Shown here piece after piece: positions 36,860 through 48,800 of a DNA stretch of 64,000 nucleotides. The DNA lies in assembly GCA_027605045.1 (NCBI GenBank), contig JAQFWX010000003.1, positions 1,674,001 to 1,738,000 of the forward strand, read 5' to 3'. How positions within the stretch are numbered: the stretch's first letter is position 1; the number at the start of each line of letters is the position of its first letter. This stretch comes from Phallus indusiatus (taxonomy: Eukaryota; Basidiomycota; Agaricomycetes; Phallales; Phallaceae). The translations under genes were made by a program, and so were the position numbers. Below the pieces are notes generated by a model. It ran no database searches and had not been told where the DNA came from. It saw only the letters and a program-made list of their open reading frames with translations.

Positions 36860-37525
36860 AATCAAATCAAATCGTTTATCGGGCCATAAACGTAAGAAGT
36901 TGGGGTCAGACAATGAATGTGTACGGTGTGCGACATGGCGTTATGTCATAGTTTCAAAAAGGTTAGTTTCTTATATCATGGGATTGCAGTCATGGGTCAT
37001 GGATCATGCACTATATCAAGCATACTAACCTATTGTAAAAGACAAGTTCGGCTCATGCTTTTTTGGAGACAGTTCATTGGTTTAGATACCCAAACTTCGA
37101 AGTAAAATGATCCTTTTCAGGAAGAGAAGGCTGGATATATTTTCTTACAAGAGCTGCTTGTAGTTTTGTTGTGGATAATAATGATTGTAAGGCCATAACC
37201 TTGCTCTCTCTTTTTCATCTAAGATCCTAATGTATTGACATTCAAGTTGAAAGGGCTAATCAGTTGCATAACGTGAGTTCTTGATAATTTCATCCCACGC
37301 ATAATAAGAACCAAGTTGGCAAAAGCACTATGGGTATTTTTATTTCCATACAAATGTGGAAGGGATGCATTTGTTATTGGTTCATAAGAAATGCGGGCAC
37401 TCAATACACTTCTTCTCCCGTTGACTGCCAAGCATGGTCAATTTCGATGCTCCATAATTAGGTTTACGAAGCGGTTATTTAAAGATCAACCGAAATTTCT
37501 TTGGATCCACGCAGATCCTTCGATT
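36860..37525. other. Duplicated spacer upstream of P450 copy 2
   Basis: Very similar to 24180-24848. Contains the same TATTTAAA box (about 37476) and upstream words. No separate gene. Confidence 0.55.
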
Positions 37526-39632
37526 ATGCTCACTCACGCCCTCATTGCTACAATCTTCGCATTAGCATGCGCAGACTTCTTACGAAGACGAAAATATAAA
37601 CCTCCCAAAGGAAAGTCGCACATTTCACGTTTCTTGATTCAACGACTCATTTTGAAACGGATAACAGGCTATAATCTACCTCCTGGTCCTCCGGGGAAGC
37701 CGGTCATCGGTCATTTTTTTCAGCTTTCTGAAATTCTCCAACCCAAGCGATTGTATGAATGGAGAGAAAAATATGGTATGGTTCAATGTTAATACTAAAT
37801 GATCACTTATCATCATTCTCAGGCGACATCGTTTCAATCAACACTTTCGGAATCCCAATAATTTTCCTATACTCCGATGAAATCGCCCGAGAGCTGCTTG
37901 AAAAGCGTGGCGTGACCTATTCTGATAGGCCCACTCTCCACTTGGCTGACTTGTAAGCCCCAACATATTCCTGATTCATATATATACTTTAAGGCTCAAA
38001 TTGTAAAGGCTAGGATAGGATTACAGCTTGGTCCTTTATCGTTATGGTGACTGGTGGAGACGTCATGTAAAGATACTGAAGCAGTACTTTAACTCTAGAG
38101 CGGTATCGATACTTGAGCCCATTCAAACGAAATCAGTTCGGCACGTTATATTGCATCTTGCGTGTAATTTTTTTGGGTTTATCCATCTATAGGTTATTGC
38201 TCCAAGATCTACTCGAGAATCCAGCTGATTTTTCGGAGCATATTCAGTTTGGCATCGGCAAAATGATAGTGGATGTAAATCAATATCTCACTAATATCGC
38301 TATTCGTCTTATTTACCTTTATTTCCTTCTGTTAGACAATATATGGCATTGATATCAAACGACAAAATGACAAACTTATTGATACTATCCACCTCGCTCT
38401 TGAAGGAGGCGGACAGGTCGTGATTCCGGGCATATGGCTTATAGATATTTTTCCAATATGTAGGTGCTTAGATCAATGCCGTTTTTCTCACACATGATTG
38501 TGATGTCTTAGTAAAATATATTCCCAACTGGGTGCCCGGGTTATCGGTAAATAAGCATATCAAGCACTATAAGCAAGCGACTCGGGATGCCGCTGATATC
38601 CCATTCAATATTGTGAAGGTACTGTGCATCATACTACAGAGTATCATTGACACTTCTTACCTCACGATGAGCAGGACCGCAAGAAATTAGACCATTCATT
38701 CGTGTCATATTCTTTGGAGAGATTGCGAGCCTCCGGAGATTTACGTACTGATAGCGAGACAGTAATAAAGAATGTGGCTGGTACAGCATATGGTGCCGGT
38801 GTAAGCACTGTGCGTGGCTTGAGTTTATCACTGAGCGAAATGACTTAATAACCGATTTCTCATAGTCGTCTTCCACCACTCTACAAGCAATTGTAGCTTC
38901 GTTGCTATATCCTGAGGCGCAGAAAAACGTACAAGAGGAGTTGGATCGGGTACTTGGTGATCGTCTTCCGACATTGGCTGATCGAACCGATTTGCCTTAT
39001 GTCAATGCTTTTATTCATGAAATCATGCGCTGGAGACCAAGTGCGCCCTTGGGTGTGGCGCATGCCGCTCTTGAGGATGGTATATATAAAGAGTATTTCA
39101 TACCAAAAGGAAGCGTTATCTTTGCAGATTCATGGTGTGTCAATTTTAAACCTTTATGTCAAACCTAATTTACTCAAACCAGGCAAATATTGCGTGGCTC
39201 AAAATATGGCCCCAACCCGGAAGATTTCAGTCCTAAAAGATTCCTCCAGCCTGGTGTTCAACCACCAATTGAGCAATTTGGGTTTGGGCGGAGGTCAGTG
39301 TTGCAAGCATTTCACGTCGTCAGGCTGAACCTAACGGCATAATTTAGAATGTGTCCCGGTCGTTTTTTCGCCGATAATACTGTTTTTCTTACAATTGCTT
39401 CAATTTTCAAGGTGTTTAATATCACACCAATGAAGGACAAAGATGGAGTAGATATCCCAGTTACTGATGAGATCACTGAATCGGCTCTACCGTCAGTATT
39501 AATTATTTGAGAGGCTCATCGTGAACTCAATTGACAGTGTTTTATGTCACTAGATTTCCCGTGCCGTTTCAATGCTCAATTACACCTCGCTCTCTTCGTG
39601 CAAAAGACATTATTTTGGGTCAGGAAACCTAA
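37526..39632 (+). pseudogene. Cytochrome P450, copy 2 (one nonsense codon)
   Basis: Close paralogue of copy 1 with the same exon plan: anchor MLTHALIATIFALACADFLR, hinge YNLPPGPPGKPVIGH, SINTFGIPIIFLYSDE, YGDWWRRH, SLLYPEAQKNVQEELDRVLG, HEIMRWRP (ExxR), FGFGRRMCPGR, stop at 39630-39632. In the exon after the third intron, where copies 1, 3, 4 and 5 read LGWD or equivalent, this copy has TAG instead of TGG at 38016-38018. That truncates the protein well before the ExxR and heme motifs. Every other splice site and frame I checked is preserved, including the shared GC donor near 38152, so the loss looks recent. A correction of that base would make it intact, so read support matters. The decayed repeat-peptide copy and the LINE lie upstream. 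Confidence 0.8.
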
Positions 39633-40484
39633 GCAAGTGAGTCCGTGAACATGCTTGCGATGCGATATTTTAGCACTGTGTCTCTTTATCCCCTCCTGGT
39701 ATCCTTTTGCCCATTGTTAAACTTCTAAATGTTCAAATAAAACACAAATCTTATATCTGATTAATAGTCAATCAAACAATGAGACGTTCTTGTGCTTCAC
39801 ACAAATTGAGCTATAGTTGTATCATACTTGTATATAAAACAGTCACTCTACCCAATTATCGGAATTTGATTATTTGAACTTGGAGGGGGGGGGAAGCATA
39901 AAAGAAATCTATGCGCATTGATCGGTCGACATCTGTGTAAAATCGGGTAGAAAGGTTTGTTGGAATCAGCGGTCGACTTTGTGGTCATAGAGACTGCGAA
40001 CGGCGTGAAGACTTAAAATTTAAGTATAGTGAGCAAATGAGAGTTGTAAATCTTTGTTATTTCGAAGTCTGAGGAATTGTAGCGTACAAATGAGCGTTTA
40101 TATAGATTTTTCGGATAGATAGAAAGAGAAATGTTTGAATCATAAAAGGAGTTATGAATGAGTCAAAAATAAAGAAATGTTGTCTCAGAAAGTTGTTATG
40201 ACTCGCTGAGTGAGTTAAAGAAGTTTGCTTTCATTAAAGGCATAGAAATGTATTCAAAAATTAGGCAAAAAAAATTCTCCACGAGAAGGAATATTAGTTA
40301 TCACGTTTAGTCCTCTGAACTCGTCATTGGCACGTAATTCATTATGAAGTGAAGCTTCTATGGACTCTGGAGTCTGGTTAGACTGACACGCAAGCGGAGA
40401 CGCTTGGACGGCAAAGATACATCGGCTGATCCAATTCTAAGATCATTCATCAGAACGGTGAGAGAAATATCATCATCTGACAAC
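39633..40484. other. Intergenic after P450 copy 2
   Basis: 39640-40120 resembles 26960-27360. It holds 'ctgtatataaaacagtcac' in common with that region. Nothing else is supported to 40484. Confidence 0.4.
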
Positions 40485-42386
40485 CTACTTTCTCTTCCCG
40501 GTACTTATCACCATATCTTTGATTTCAATGCGTGGATCGGGATATTGCTGTTCGGCCATACTTTCACCAGCCTGAGAAAGGTCCAAATCTCTCGGGGAAA
40601 GTTCAAAGGGATCCTCAAGATCAGGTTGAGGAGAGAACGACAATGAAAACGTAACATCTAATCATAATTGAGTATTTCAGTCCCGAATATTGAATAGGCA
40701 ATGTCTTACCTTTTTCTCCAGAGATGTCAAACGCTACGGTATTAGTTGCCTCTTCGGAAGTACTACGGGATGTAGGCAGCGAAAGGACTGGCGTCGGCGT
40801 CACTTTTGGGGAAGATATTATATCAGGAATGCTTGACTGCACTCTGTGAATTTTATCTCCATAAGAAGTTGACGGGCTGAGGTCGGAAGACGTGGAAGAT
40901 TGAACAACTGACGGAGCTGGCGCCTCGAGGACCAAGCGCAGTTTAGCATGCCGCCGAAAAATAACTTGAGGTTCGCCATCTTTGATTCTGCGTTTCTGCA
41001 AACTCCTAATATGCTGATAAAGACATAGCAGATCCTTCTCGGACATTGCTGAAGGCTTAGACAAAACAATATCTGGTGGGATACAAGCAGGAACAAGGAG
41101 TTCTGTTAAACTCCGGGAGAATAATGCCGATTCCGTGTCCTTCGTGTCCGGCCGGTTTTTCCAATGGTGCGCTTCAAATTTTTGAATATCATAATGTGAT
41201 CTAATGTCTTTATAAAGAAAATACTTACCCCAGCATTTTTCGAAGAATAATGTCATTAATTCTGGCAGGGTTTCCGTGCCTCCGTCTGACGGATTGATAA
41301 CAGGGAGAATCGGAGTGCCATCTTCATCATATGCAAACATGGGAAGGTCTCGTGCACTCTTCGATACAATCGAATTTGACGGATAGGATTGCTCTACTGA
41401 ATAGTGAATTAAGATGAAGCCATTATTTGAAGTACACTTACCAGGCAATGTTTCTGCTACGTATTCTTTCCATGTGCGCGAATGAACTTCTTCATACTCT
41501 TTTGATTCATTATGTATTTCCTCAGAGGACGTGTCTTCGGGATCGACGACGAAGCTAGTATAACCTTTGAAAAATATCGCAGATACCAAGTGATATAACC
41601 TACGAAAATGTTTTGATTGTATTCTCCTCTCCGCGATAAGCAGCCTGAACATGAAACATAGCGTTCCCTACTTGGCCCAGGGTTTCAAACCCAATTAAAC
41701 TTTGCAGGTATTTACGGATTTCGTCTTGAAGTATAGCTTGATTTCTGGGATAATAAGCTATTGGAAGACGGTGATCCAGAAAACCCACTTACCGATAAAT
41801 CTGATCTACAGTGGGAGGTTGCTTTGCAGCCTCTTTGGCAGCGTCGACTTGGGACTGATATTCCTTCTTCTTTTCCTCAGGTAGGGCATCCCATTCTTTT
41901 GTTAAAACCTGATTCCAGAATTTCGGATGCATTTGATGATTAGCACCAGCTTCCTCGCGTAACCTTAGTGCTTCAGCGTTGATAGCGCTTTGGTGATCCT
42001 GACCGAAAAGTTCGCGCGCGAGGGGTGCACGCTGAGAAACCCCAAGGGCACCTAAGCCTTTCGGTTTCTTGATGTCCTTTGACGCCAGACCAACTGAAAC
42101 TGGCACATGGGCATCCTTTCTTTTGGGCGAGTTGTAAAACCAACGGGGAATGATCTACGATTGTTAGGAAACGCGAGCTATTTTCAGAGTTGCGACTTAC
42201 CTCTTTACGATATTTTTCGACAGGTTTTGAATCGTTTGGTTTCGGGTATGAAAAGACGCGTAGAAATTCTTTTGCGACATTGTCAAGCCATTCACCGTGG
42301 GACTTGTCATTCGGGAGACTAAAGTATGCGGGAAGTTTGGAACGAAGCCACTGTTCTTCTTGGCCTACAAACACTTTTTTGCCCAT
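40485..42386 (-). CDS. Hypothetical protein with HMG-box-like segment
   Basis: No assigned function. Starts MGKKVFVGQEEQWLRSKLPA at 42386. Exon 1 ends ..PVEKYRKE near 42201; exon 2 runs through SQRAPLARELFGQDHQSAIN and FWNQVLTKEWDALPEEKKKE, a W..LPEEKK..Y pattern like an HMG box, ending QIYR near 41792. Later exons give AILQDEIRKYLQSLIGFETL, SFVVDPEDTSSEE, DLPMFAYDEDGTPILPVINP, a Ser/Thr/Pro-rich tail (SSTSSDLSPSTSYGD), and a final exon ..DPRIEIKDMVISTGKRK to the stop at 40485-40487. Six or so short introns keep frame. Agaricomycete genomes have expanded families with the FGQ.H and W.LPEE pattern, often of unknown role, sometimes nuclear. It is the only non-P450, non-transposon gene in the right half. 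Confidence 0.6.
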
Positions 42387-42649
42387 CCTGTACTTTAGAA
42401 AAGAAAAGAAAGAAGAATGCAGTAGGAGTGAATGGCGGGATGTAGGGCGAAGGTTCATATATTAAAAAAAGTGTGGACCAAACCGACCGGTCCATTTCGT
42501 CAACTTGTCCCGAAAGATAATACTTACGGACCCACAAAATTAAATTTGCACTATTATACATTGTCGTTGTCATCATTCCACATTATGATCGGATGTGGAC
42601 CGTTCCCTTCTTCAATGTTTGTCCACAAGCTCCTATCGTTGGTGACGTT

Positions 42650-44450
42650 GTGACCGTGGGTCACAGACTCACCACCCGCTAGTGTACCCACTAAGACCCC
42701 AGCCGCGCAGTCGGTCTCAGATGTTCTTGGATCTCGTCTGCAGTCAAGACATGGTTCCATGTCTCGACAACCTCGGTCTCCGGTATGGCTTTCTGGCCAT
42801 ACTTTGAATTCGTGGACAGGAAGTCTGTTTTGATCCTCTGGTATATTGTTTTCTTCCATCTTGCTTTGATTTCGTTCCGATGGGGTTGCGTGTTAGGGTC
42901 GGTCGCCTTGGTCTCTAATTTTCCACTCGCATCTCAGTTTCCATATCAAGAATGCTGTTTCGGATAGTAGGATAGCGTACAGTCGAAGGATGGATCTTTC
43001 AACAGGTGTTTTTTCGGATTGGCGGGGCGGCACAGGCCAGGATGCTACCTAATGTGGGTTCTCGCCATTCCATTTCATTGCTCCAGAATTTTCTAACTTC
43101 GTTCCAGGCTGTTTGTTGTCCTGTATGTGGGCATCTTAACAGTACATGGTCTAATGTCTCAATTTCGTTGCAAATGTGGCATAAACCTCTATGTTCGAAG
43201 CCGGTGATTCCTTGCCAGTAGGTTCCGATCTTGTGCGCGTCGTGCATGGATTTCCACAGAAACACTTGGATACTTTTACTGAGGCATTTATGCCGTAGCG
43301 ATTTCCATATAGTTTCATCCGTTGGAATGTCCCTGGTGAGGTCTTGAATCTCTTTTTTTGCTATTTCTAACATGCTGGCAGTTCTGGCTCTAATGGGTGT
43401 ACTTCTGGCATCCAAAATGGTTCGGTACAGTAGTGCTTGTGAGACATGTGCCAGGGCGAGGCCTTGGATGCGGCAGTCTTGAGGTGATGTGAGGTTGATG
43501 TTATCCGGTCGCTCTTTTTCCGCTCCCTGATTGGCTAGTCTGTCAGCCTCATCGTTACCTTCGTCGCCACTATGGCCCTCTACTTTGCGCAAATAGGTAC
43601 AGGTTCCTTCTTGTTCCCTGAATAGCAGCCATTCGGCTATGGCGGCGATGATTTTTCTGTTTGCTACCCCTATCCAACCTTGTTCAATGTTCTTGTGTAG
43701 GTGTTTTGTTATCTGATTGTGAGTCAGTTCGTATTTCTAACTCGGTTTTAGGTGCTGTGTTTTGTAGTACATGTAGTATTGCCATGAGTTCAGCGGCATT
43801 GTTTCGGTTCATGTTTTGGGGGAGTCTTAGAGCTTGGTTTCGCGGGTCGTTTTCGCCGTACCAGATCCCTATGCCCTCTGTCGCTTCTGAGTTGCCATTG
43901 TTTTTGGCTGATCCGTCTGTATACGCTGTTGTTGAGGCTGGTGGATTCGGGTCTTCGGGTGGACGAAAAAGGCGACGTTCTCTGGGCGGCGGGTTGTATA
44001 GGTTTATTCGAAAGCCATCTTTCAGGTCATCCGGGGGCTCTGGTAGAGGTTTGGCAGCATATAGGGATTCTTCCGCTGGTCTGTAGTTTGGAGCTTGCCG
44101 TATTGCTAAAGGATTACATTGGTCATCAAGGCGCGCGATAGTGTTCTGCGCCCACTGTTTGCAGGTGTCGGGGGTGCTGCAAAGTGGGCTTATTTGATGG
44201 TCAGGTGCGAAAAGGTCTATCAGTTCTCCTGTTGTTATGATGTGATGGTTTGATCTTAGGCATGTAGCGGCAGGTGATTTCCAACCTATGCGTTGTTTTC
44301 CTTTGAGGCCGATGTGGAACCATATGGGTATTTTTTTTTGGCTTTGGTGTTGGCAGATAGCAGTTTTGGTTCTATGGAGACATTGGCGTTTTTGGCAGTT
44401 TTCATCATGTCTTTGAGGTATTGCGGTAGGTGAAAACGTTGCTAAACTCT
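42650..44450 (-). mobile_element. LINE ORF2 3' fragment (RNase H and C-terminal region)
   Basis: A related but different LINE copy in reverse orientation, truncated at its 5' side. Minus-strand translation gives the region before RNase H (IWFHIGLKGKQRIGWKSP), then AYTDGSAKNNGNSEATEGIG, NNAAELMAILHVLQNTAP, RKVEGHSGDEGNDEAD, a finger CHICNEIETLDHVLLRC and the C-terminal tail. At least two frame breaks exist (poly-A run near 44332; near 43690). No reverse transcriptase core is present. The longest open piece is 42999-43592. The 3' limit near 42650 is approximate. Confidence 0.75.
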
Positions 44451-45284
44451 AGCAAACAGTGTGAGATGAGTCGGAGCTTAGGAATTCGCCGCGCCGCCAA
44501 CCTTCCCTGTCATAAGGTAGCTACTAATTGTACTTCTCCCGTTTGTCTTTCTTAGTATGGATGTGCTCAACACTGTTAGGGCACGATCGTTCAGCGATGA
44601 GACTTAAGGATCGGACTGCTACTATAACCCAGTAACCCAGTCTATAATAGCGCAAGGAACTACTCTTGCGCGCACGGAAGTATATATACATGAGTACGCT
44701 ATCTCTAACCAATAGCTATCAGGTGCATTATCTGCCAATAGGAAGAGTCGGCAGTCGAGGACATACGGAAGACATAGAGAAGGAGGGAGATGTGACAGAA
44801 TGAGCGAACGGAGAAACGGGGAGAGTTCGGAAGAATACGCGAGGGATAAATATGGACCGGTATACCGGGTACCGTATGACCGACGTAGAGCACGTAGACA
44901 TCTAAGTAGGTTATACTATACTACGCTAATATACTAGAATGACCGTAAACCTGGGACGTACCCTGACAAACACACCATAACTAGGTTCTGATTCGTTCAT
45001 GAAGCAGGTAATTAGATGCATGCCGTAATAACGTCCTGTGACTAGTTAACTGTCCATAAGTGTCCCGCGGAGTCTGATCTCTACCGACATTGTCCGTTAT
45101 AGTCCGCACTGTCAACTCACCTTCTTCTACAAATACAATCTTCAAAGTCGGGAGATCAAAAAGTTTGTATTTATCAATGTGTTTGAAATAAAATTATTTA
45201 CAGAGCTCTCAAAAACAGTCGTGGGACACTATTCTATTTTGCTATTTAAATTCTGCAAAATTTCCATGTAGTACACCCTTCAAT
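44451..45284. other. Intergenic upstream of P450 copy 3
   Basis: No gene. A TATTTAAA-type box near 45244 mirrors the one upstream of the other P450 copies, and the ATG context is shared with copy 4. Confidence 0.4.
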
Positions 45285-45458
45285 ATGCTTGTTCACACAG
45301 TGCTCGCTACAATCTTCGTACTGACGTGGGTAGACCTTTTACGAAGACGAAAGTATAAGCCTCCTAAAGGAAAGGCGCATGTTTTTCATTCGTGTCTATG
45401 ATTCACTAACTCAAACGAACAATAGGCTACAGGTTACCTCCCGGTCCTCCAGGAAAAC

Positions 45459-45854
45459 TGTTAGGGCTACTCAGCTCAGACTAGAGGGAGGGGATCCTAA
45501 GAGATATATATTGGGAAAGTACTAACTACTCACCTAGAGGGAGGGGATCCTAAGAGAACAAGCTTAGGGACCCTCACTCTAGGTACAGCTACTATATACA
45601 CAAAACGACGACGCGGCGGGCGGCCCTGGCACAGCTAAGTGCCAGGCGCCCAAGCCGAATCTAAGCGACGTGATGTCACGGGCATCACGCCGGGTACGAG
45701 CGCGCGACGCGCGCGAGTAGAGAAAGTGAAATAGAGACAGAACAAGGAAACAGAGAGTGAAAGTAAAATATGGAAATGATAAATAAAATAGAAAAGAAAT
45801 GATGCCGATGATAATAAATAAGAAAATGAGAGGCGGCGGTAGCGTACCCTGACA
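45459..45854 (-). repeat. Gypsy 3' LTR
   Basis: 396 bp, tgttagggctac..accctgaca on the plus strand. Contains ctagagggaggggatcctaa twice. In element sense this is the 3' LTR because the coding frames are on the minus strand. Confidence 0.95.
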
Positions 45855-45865
45855 CCATCCCCCCT

Positions 45866-48800
45866 TCAACGAGGCGGCGTCCCGACGCCTGTAGCTTCGA
45901 CTAATGACGCCTGTAGCTTAGAAAAATCAAACCGAGGGCGACGATGGAAAAGAAGGCCATTTATCGAGCGTGGCGCACTCGGATGTTCGCGGTGGAACTC
46001 CTTAATGAGATCCGGGGCTGCAATATTCGACTCGGGTTCCCACTGGTCATGCTCGGGACCGTAGCCTTCCCAACGCACCTTATACTCGAGTCGTCTCCGG
46101 AAGACACGACTGTCTAAAATCCGTTCCACGACATAGTGTTCACCATCGTCTCTGACCTCAGGAGGTGGTGGGGCCTTAACGCGACGACCCGGGATCGTAT
46201 CTTCAACCTTGGGACGTAACTTCCCGACGTGGAATACTGGATGAAGCCTTGACATCGACAGTGGTAAACGCAGCTTGTATGCGTGCGACCCGACCTTGCT
46301 GACTATCGGAAAAGGCCCCAAGTACCGATGCGATAACTTGGCGGAGGGCCTGGTGGTGTGAATGTCGCTCGAATCGAGGTATACCTTGTCGCCAACCTTG
46401 TATTCAGGGGCTGGGATGTGCTTCCGATCGTAATACTTGGCCATCTCGTCCTTCGACCTGGCTATGGCAGCCTTGGCTTCCTCTATCGTCGACTCCATAC
46501 GCGTCTTGAACTCGTTGACAGATTCGATCTTTGAGTCGGCAACCAGCGGTTCGAATCCCATACGAGGATGTCGTCCAGTGTCGAGCTCAAACGGTGTCGA
46601 ACGCGTAGCTGAGTGTACATGGTTGTTGTATGCGAACTCAGCCAGGGGCAGCATCTGGTCCCAGTCATCCTGCCGCTCTGAGGTGAAAAGTCGAAGGTAC
46701 TGCTCGACTTCTGCATTGACCCGCTCTGTCTGACCATCGGTTTGAGGATGATACGCCGTTGAGGGTGCAAGCCGTATGCCAAGGAGCCTAGAAAGCTCCT
46801 GTGTGAAGCGGGACGCGAACTGGGGGCCTCTGTCAGAGATCACCTTCATGGGGAGACCATGGAGCTTCCAGACGTGTTGAAGGTACAGTCGGGCTAGACC
46901 TGTCGCGTCAAGTGTCGTAAATGTCGGCACGAAGTGAACCCGTTTGGTGAGAGAGTCAACGACCGATAGGATCGCGTCGAAACCGTTGGATTCCGGTAGT
47001 TCCACGATAAAATCGACCGAGATGTGTTCCCAAGGTCGACTTGGCACTTCTGTGGGCCGGAGAAGGCCATAGGGAGCGTGGCGAGACGGTTTCGTGCGTA
47101 GGCACATATCGCAGGCCTCTACATAGCGTTGTACATACCTAGAGACACCTGGCCACCAAAAGGTGCGCGAAACGAGCTCGAGAGTTTTGAAACGACCAGG
47201 ATGGCCACCGAGTTTGGTGTCGTGATGTCTGGAAAGAATTTTCCGACGCAGTTCATCCACGTTTGGCACGTAAACCTTGCCGCGATAATAGAGGAGGTCC
47301 TGATCCTCGAACCATTCCGACGAGTGAGCTGAGCGACCACCTAGGGCATGAAGTGTTGCAACGGCTTTTGACACGCTATCCTCGACCTTGCCTTCTCGTT
47401 TGGCCTTGCGAATCTGGCGTAAAAGGTCCTCCTCCTCCCCCTTAAGACGGAATGTTTGCAGAGCATTGATTGCAAACATTTCGGGTCGGATTAGGGTGAT
47501 GCCATGATTGTCGTCCTTTCCCGAGCCATGGTCTGACCGACGGGATAGACCATCAGGTTTACCCATCGATTTACCCGGTATATGCTGCAGAGTAAAATCG
47601 AAACGCGAGAGATATACTGACCATCTGGCTTGACGACGATTGAGGTTACGTGCGGACATGAAGTACTCGAGATTCTTGTGATCAGTCCGTATGTCGATAG
47701 GATGAGACGCGCCTTCAAGAAAGTGTCGCCATTCCTCTAGAGACCGTATGATAGCCAGCATTTCCTTGTCGTGAATCTCGTAGTTGCGTTCGACAGGGCT
47801 AAGGGCCTTCGAGAAGAATGCAACTGGGTGCCATTTGCCGTCATCGTTCGACAACTGTGAGAGAACTGCACCTGTTGCAAAGTCGGAACTGTCGGCCTCG
47901 ACTCTGTAAGGGTTAGCGGGGTTGGGAATGAGGAGGATGGGAGCGGACGTGATAGACGACTTTAGTGTATCGAAGGCATGCTGACAATTGTCGGACCAGA
48001 TGAAGGGGGTGTCCTTCTTGGTTAACCCAAACATGGGATTGGCGATACGCGCAAAGTCCTTGATAAACCGACGATAGAAGTTGGCGAAACCTAGGAAGGA
48101 CTGGACCTCAGTGACGTTCTTCGGGACAGGCCAGTCTCTGACACCTGAGACTTTCGCGGGGTCCATCTCGACGGTGTTCTCGGAAATGACGACGCCTAGG
48201 TACTCAATCTTGGTCCGGCAAAACTCGCACTTTTCTGCCTTGAGGTACAACTTGTGATCGCGAAGACGTTCGAGAACACGTCGGGTGATCTGGTCGTGCT
48301 GTTCCCGACTCTGAGTGTAGATGAGAATGTCGTCGATGTAGACGGCAACGACACCTTCAGAGATCATATCCTCGAAGATCTCGTTCATCATCGTCTGGAA
48401 GGTGGCAGGGCTGTTAGTGAGACCAAAAAACATCACCAGGGGCTCGAAGAGGCCGCGATTGGTGCGGAAAGCAGCCTTCCACTCGTCTCCTTCTTTTATC
48501 CGCACGTTGTTGTAGCCCCAGCGCACGTCCAGTTTGGTAAAGTACCGGGCACCCTGTAGCTTATTGATGAGCTCAGAGATCAGAGGTAGTGGGTAGCGAT
48601 TCTTGATCGTCATGGCATTCAACGCGCGATAGTCTTGAATAAGACGGAGAGAGCCATCTTTCTTCTTGATGAAGAATACCGGGGATGCCATGGGCGACTT
48701 GGAGGGTCGGATTCGTCCAGACGCAAGGTTTTCTTCTAAAAACGCATCTAACTCGGCCTGTTCATTAGGCGACAGTGGGTAGATCTTGCAAGACTTAGGC

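Noticed and set aside
41702..42465. Plus-strand frames opposite the HMG-like gene
   Set aside because: Antisense shadows; the minus strand splices into one consistent protein.
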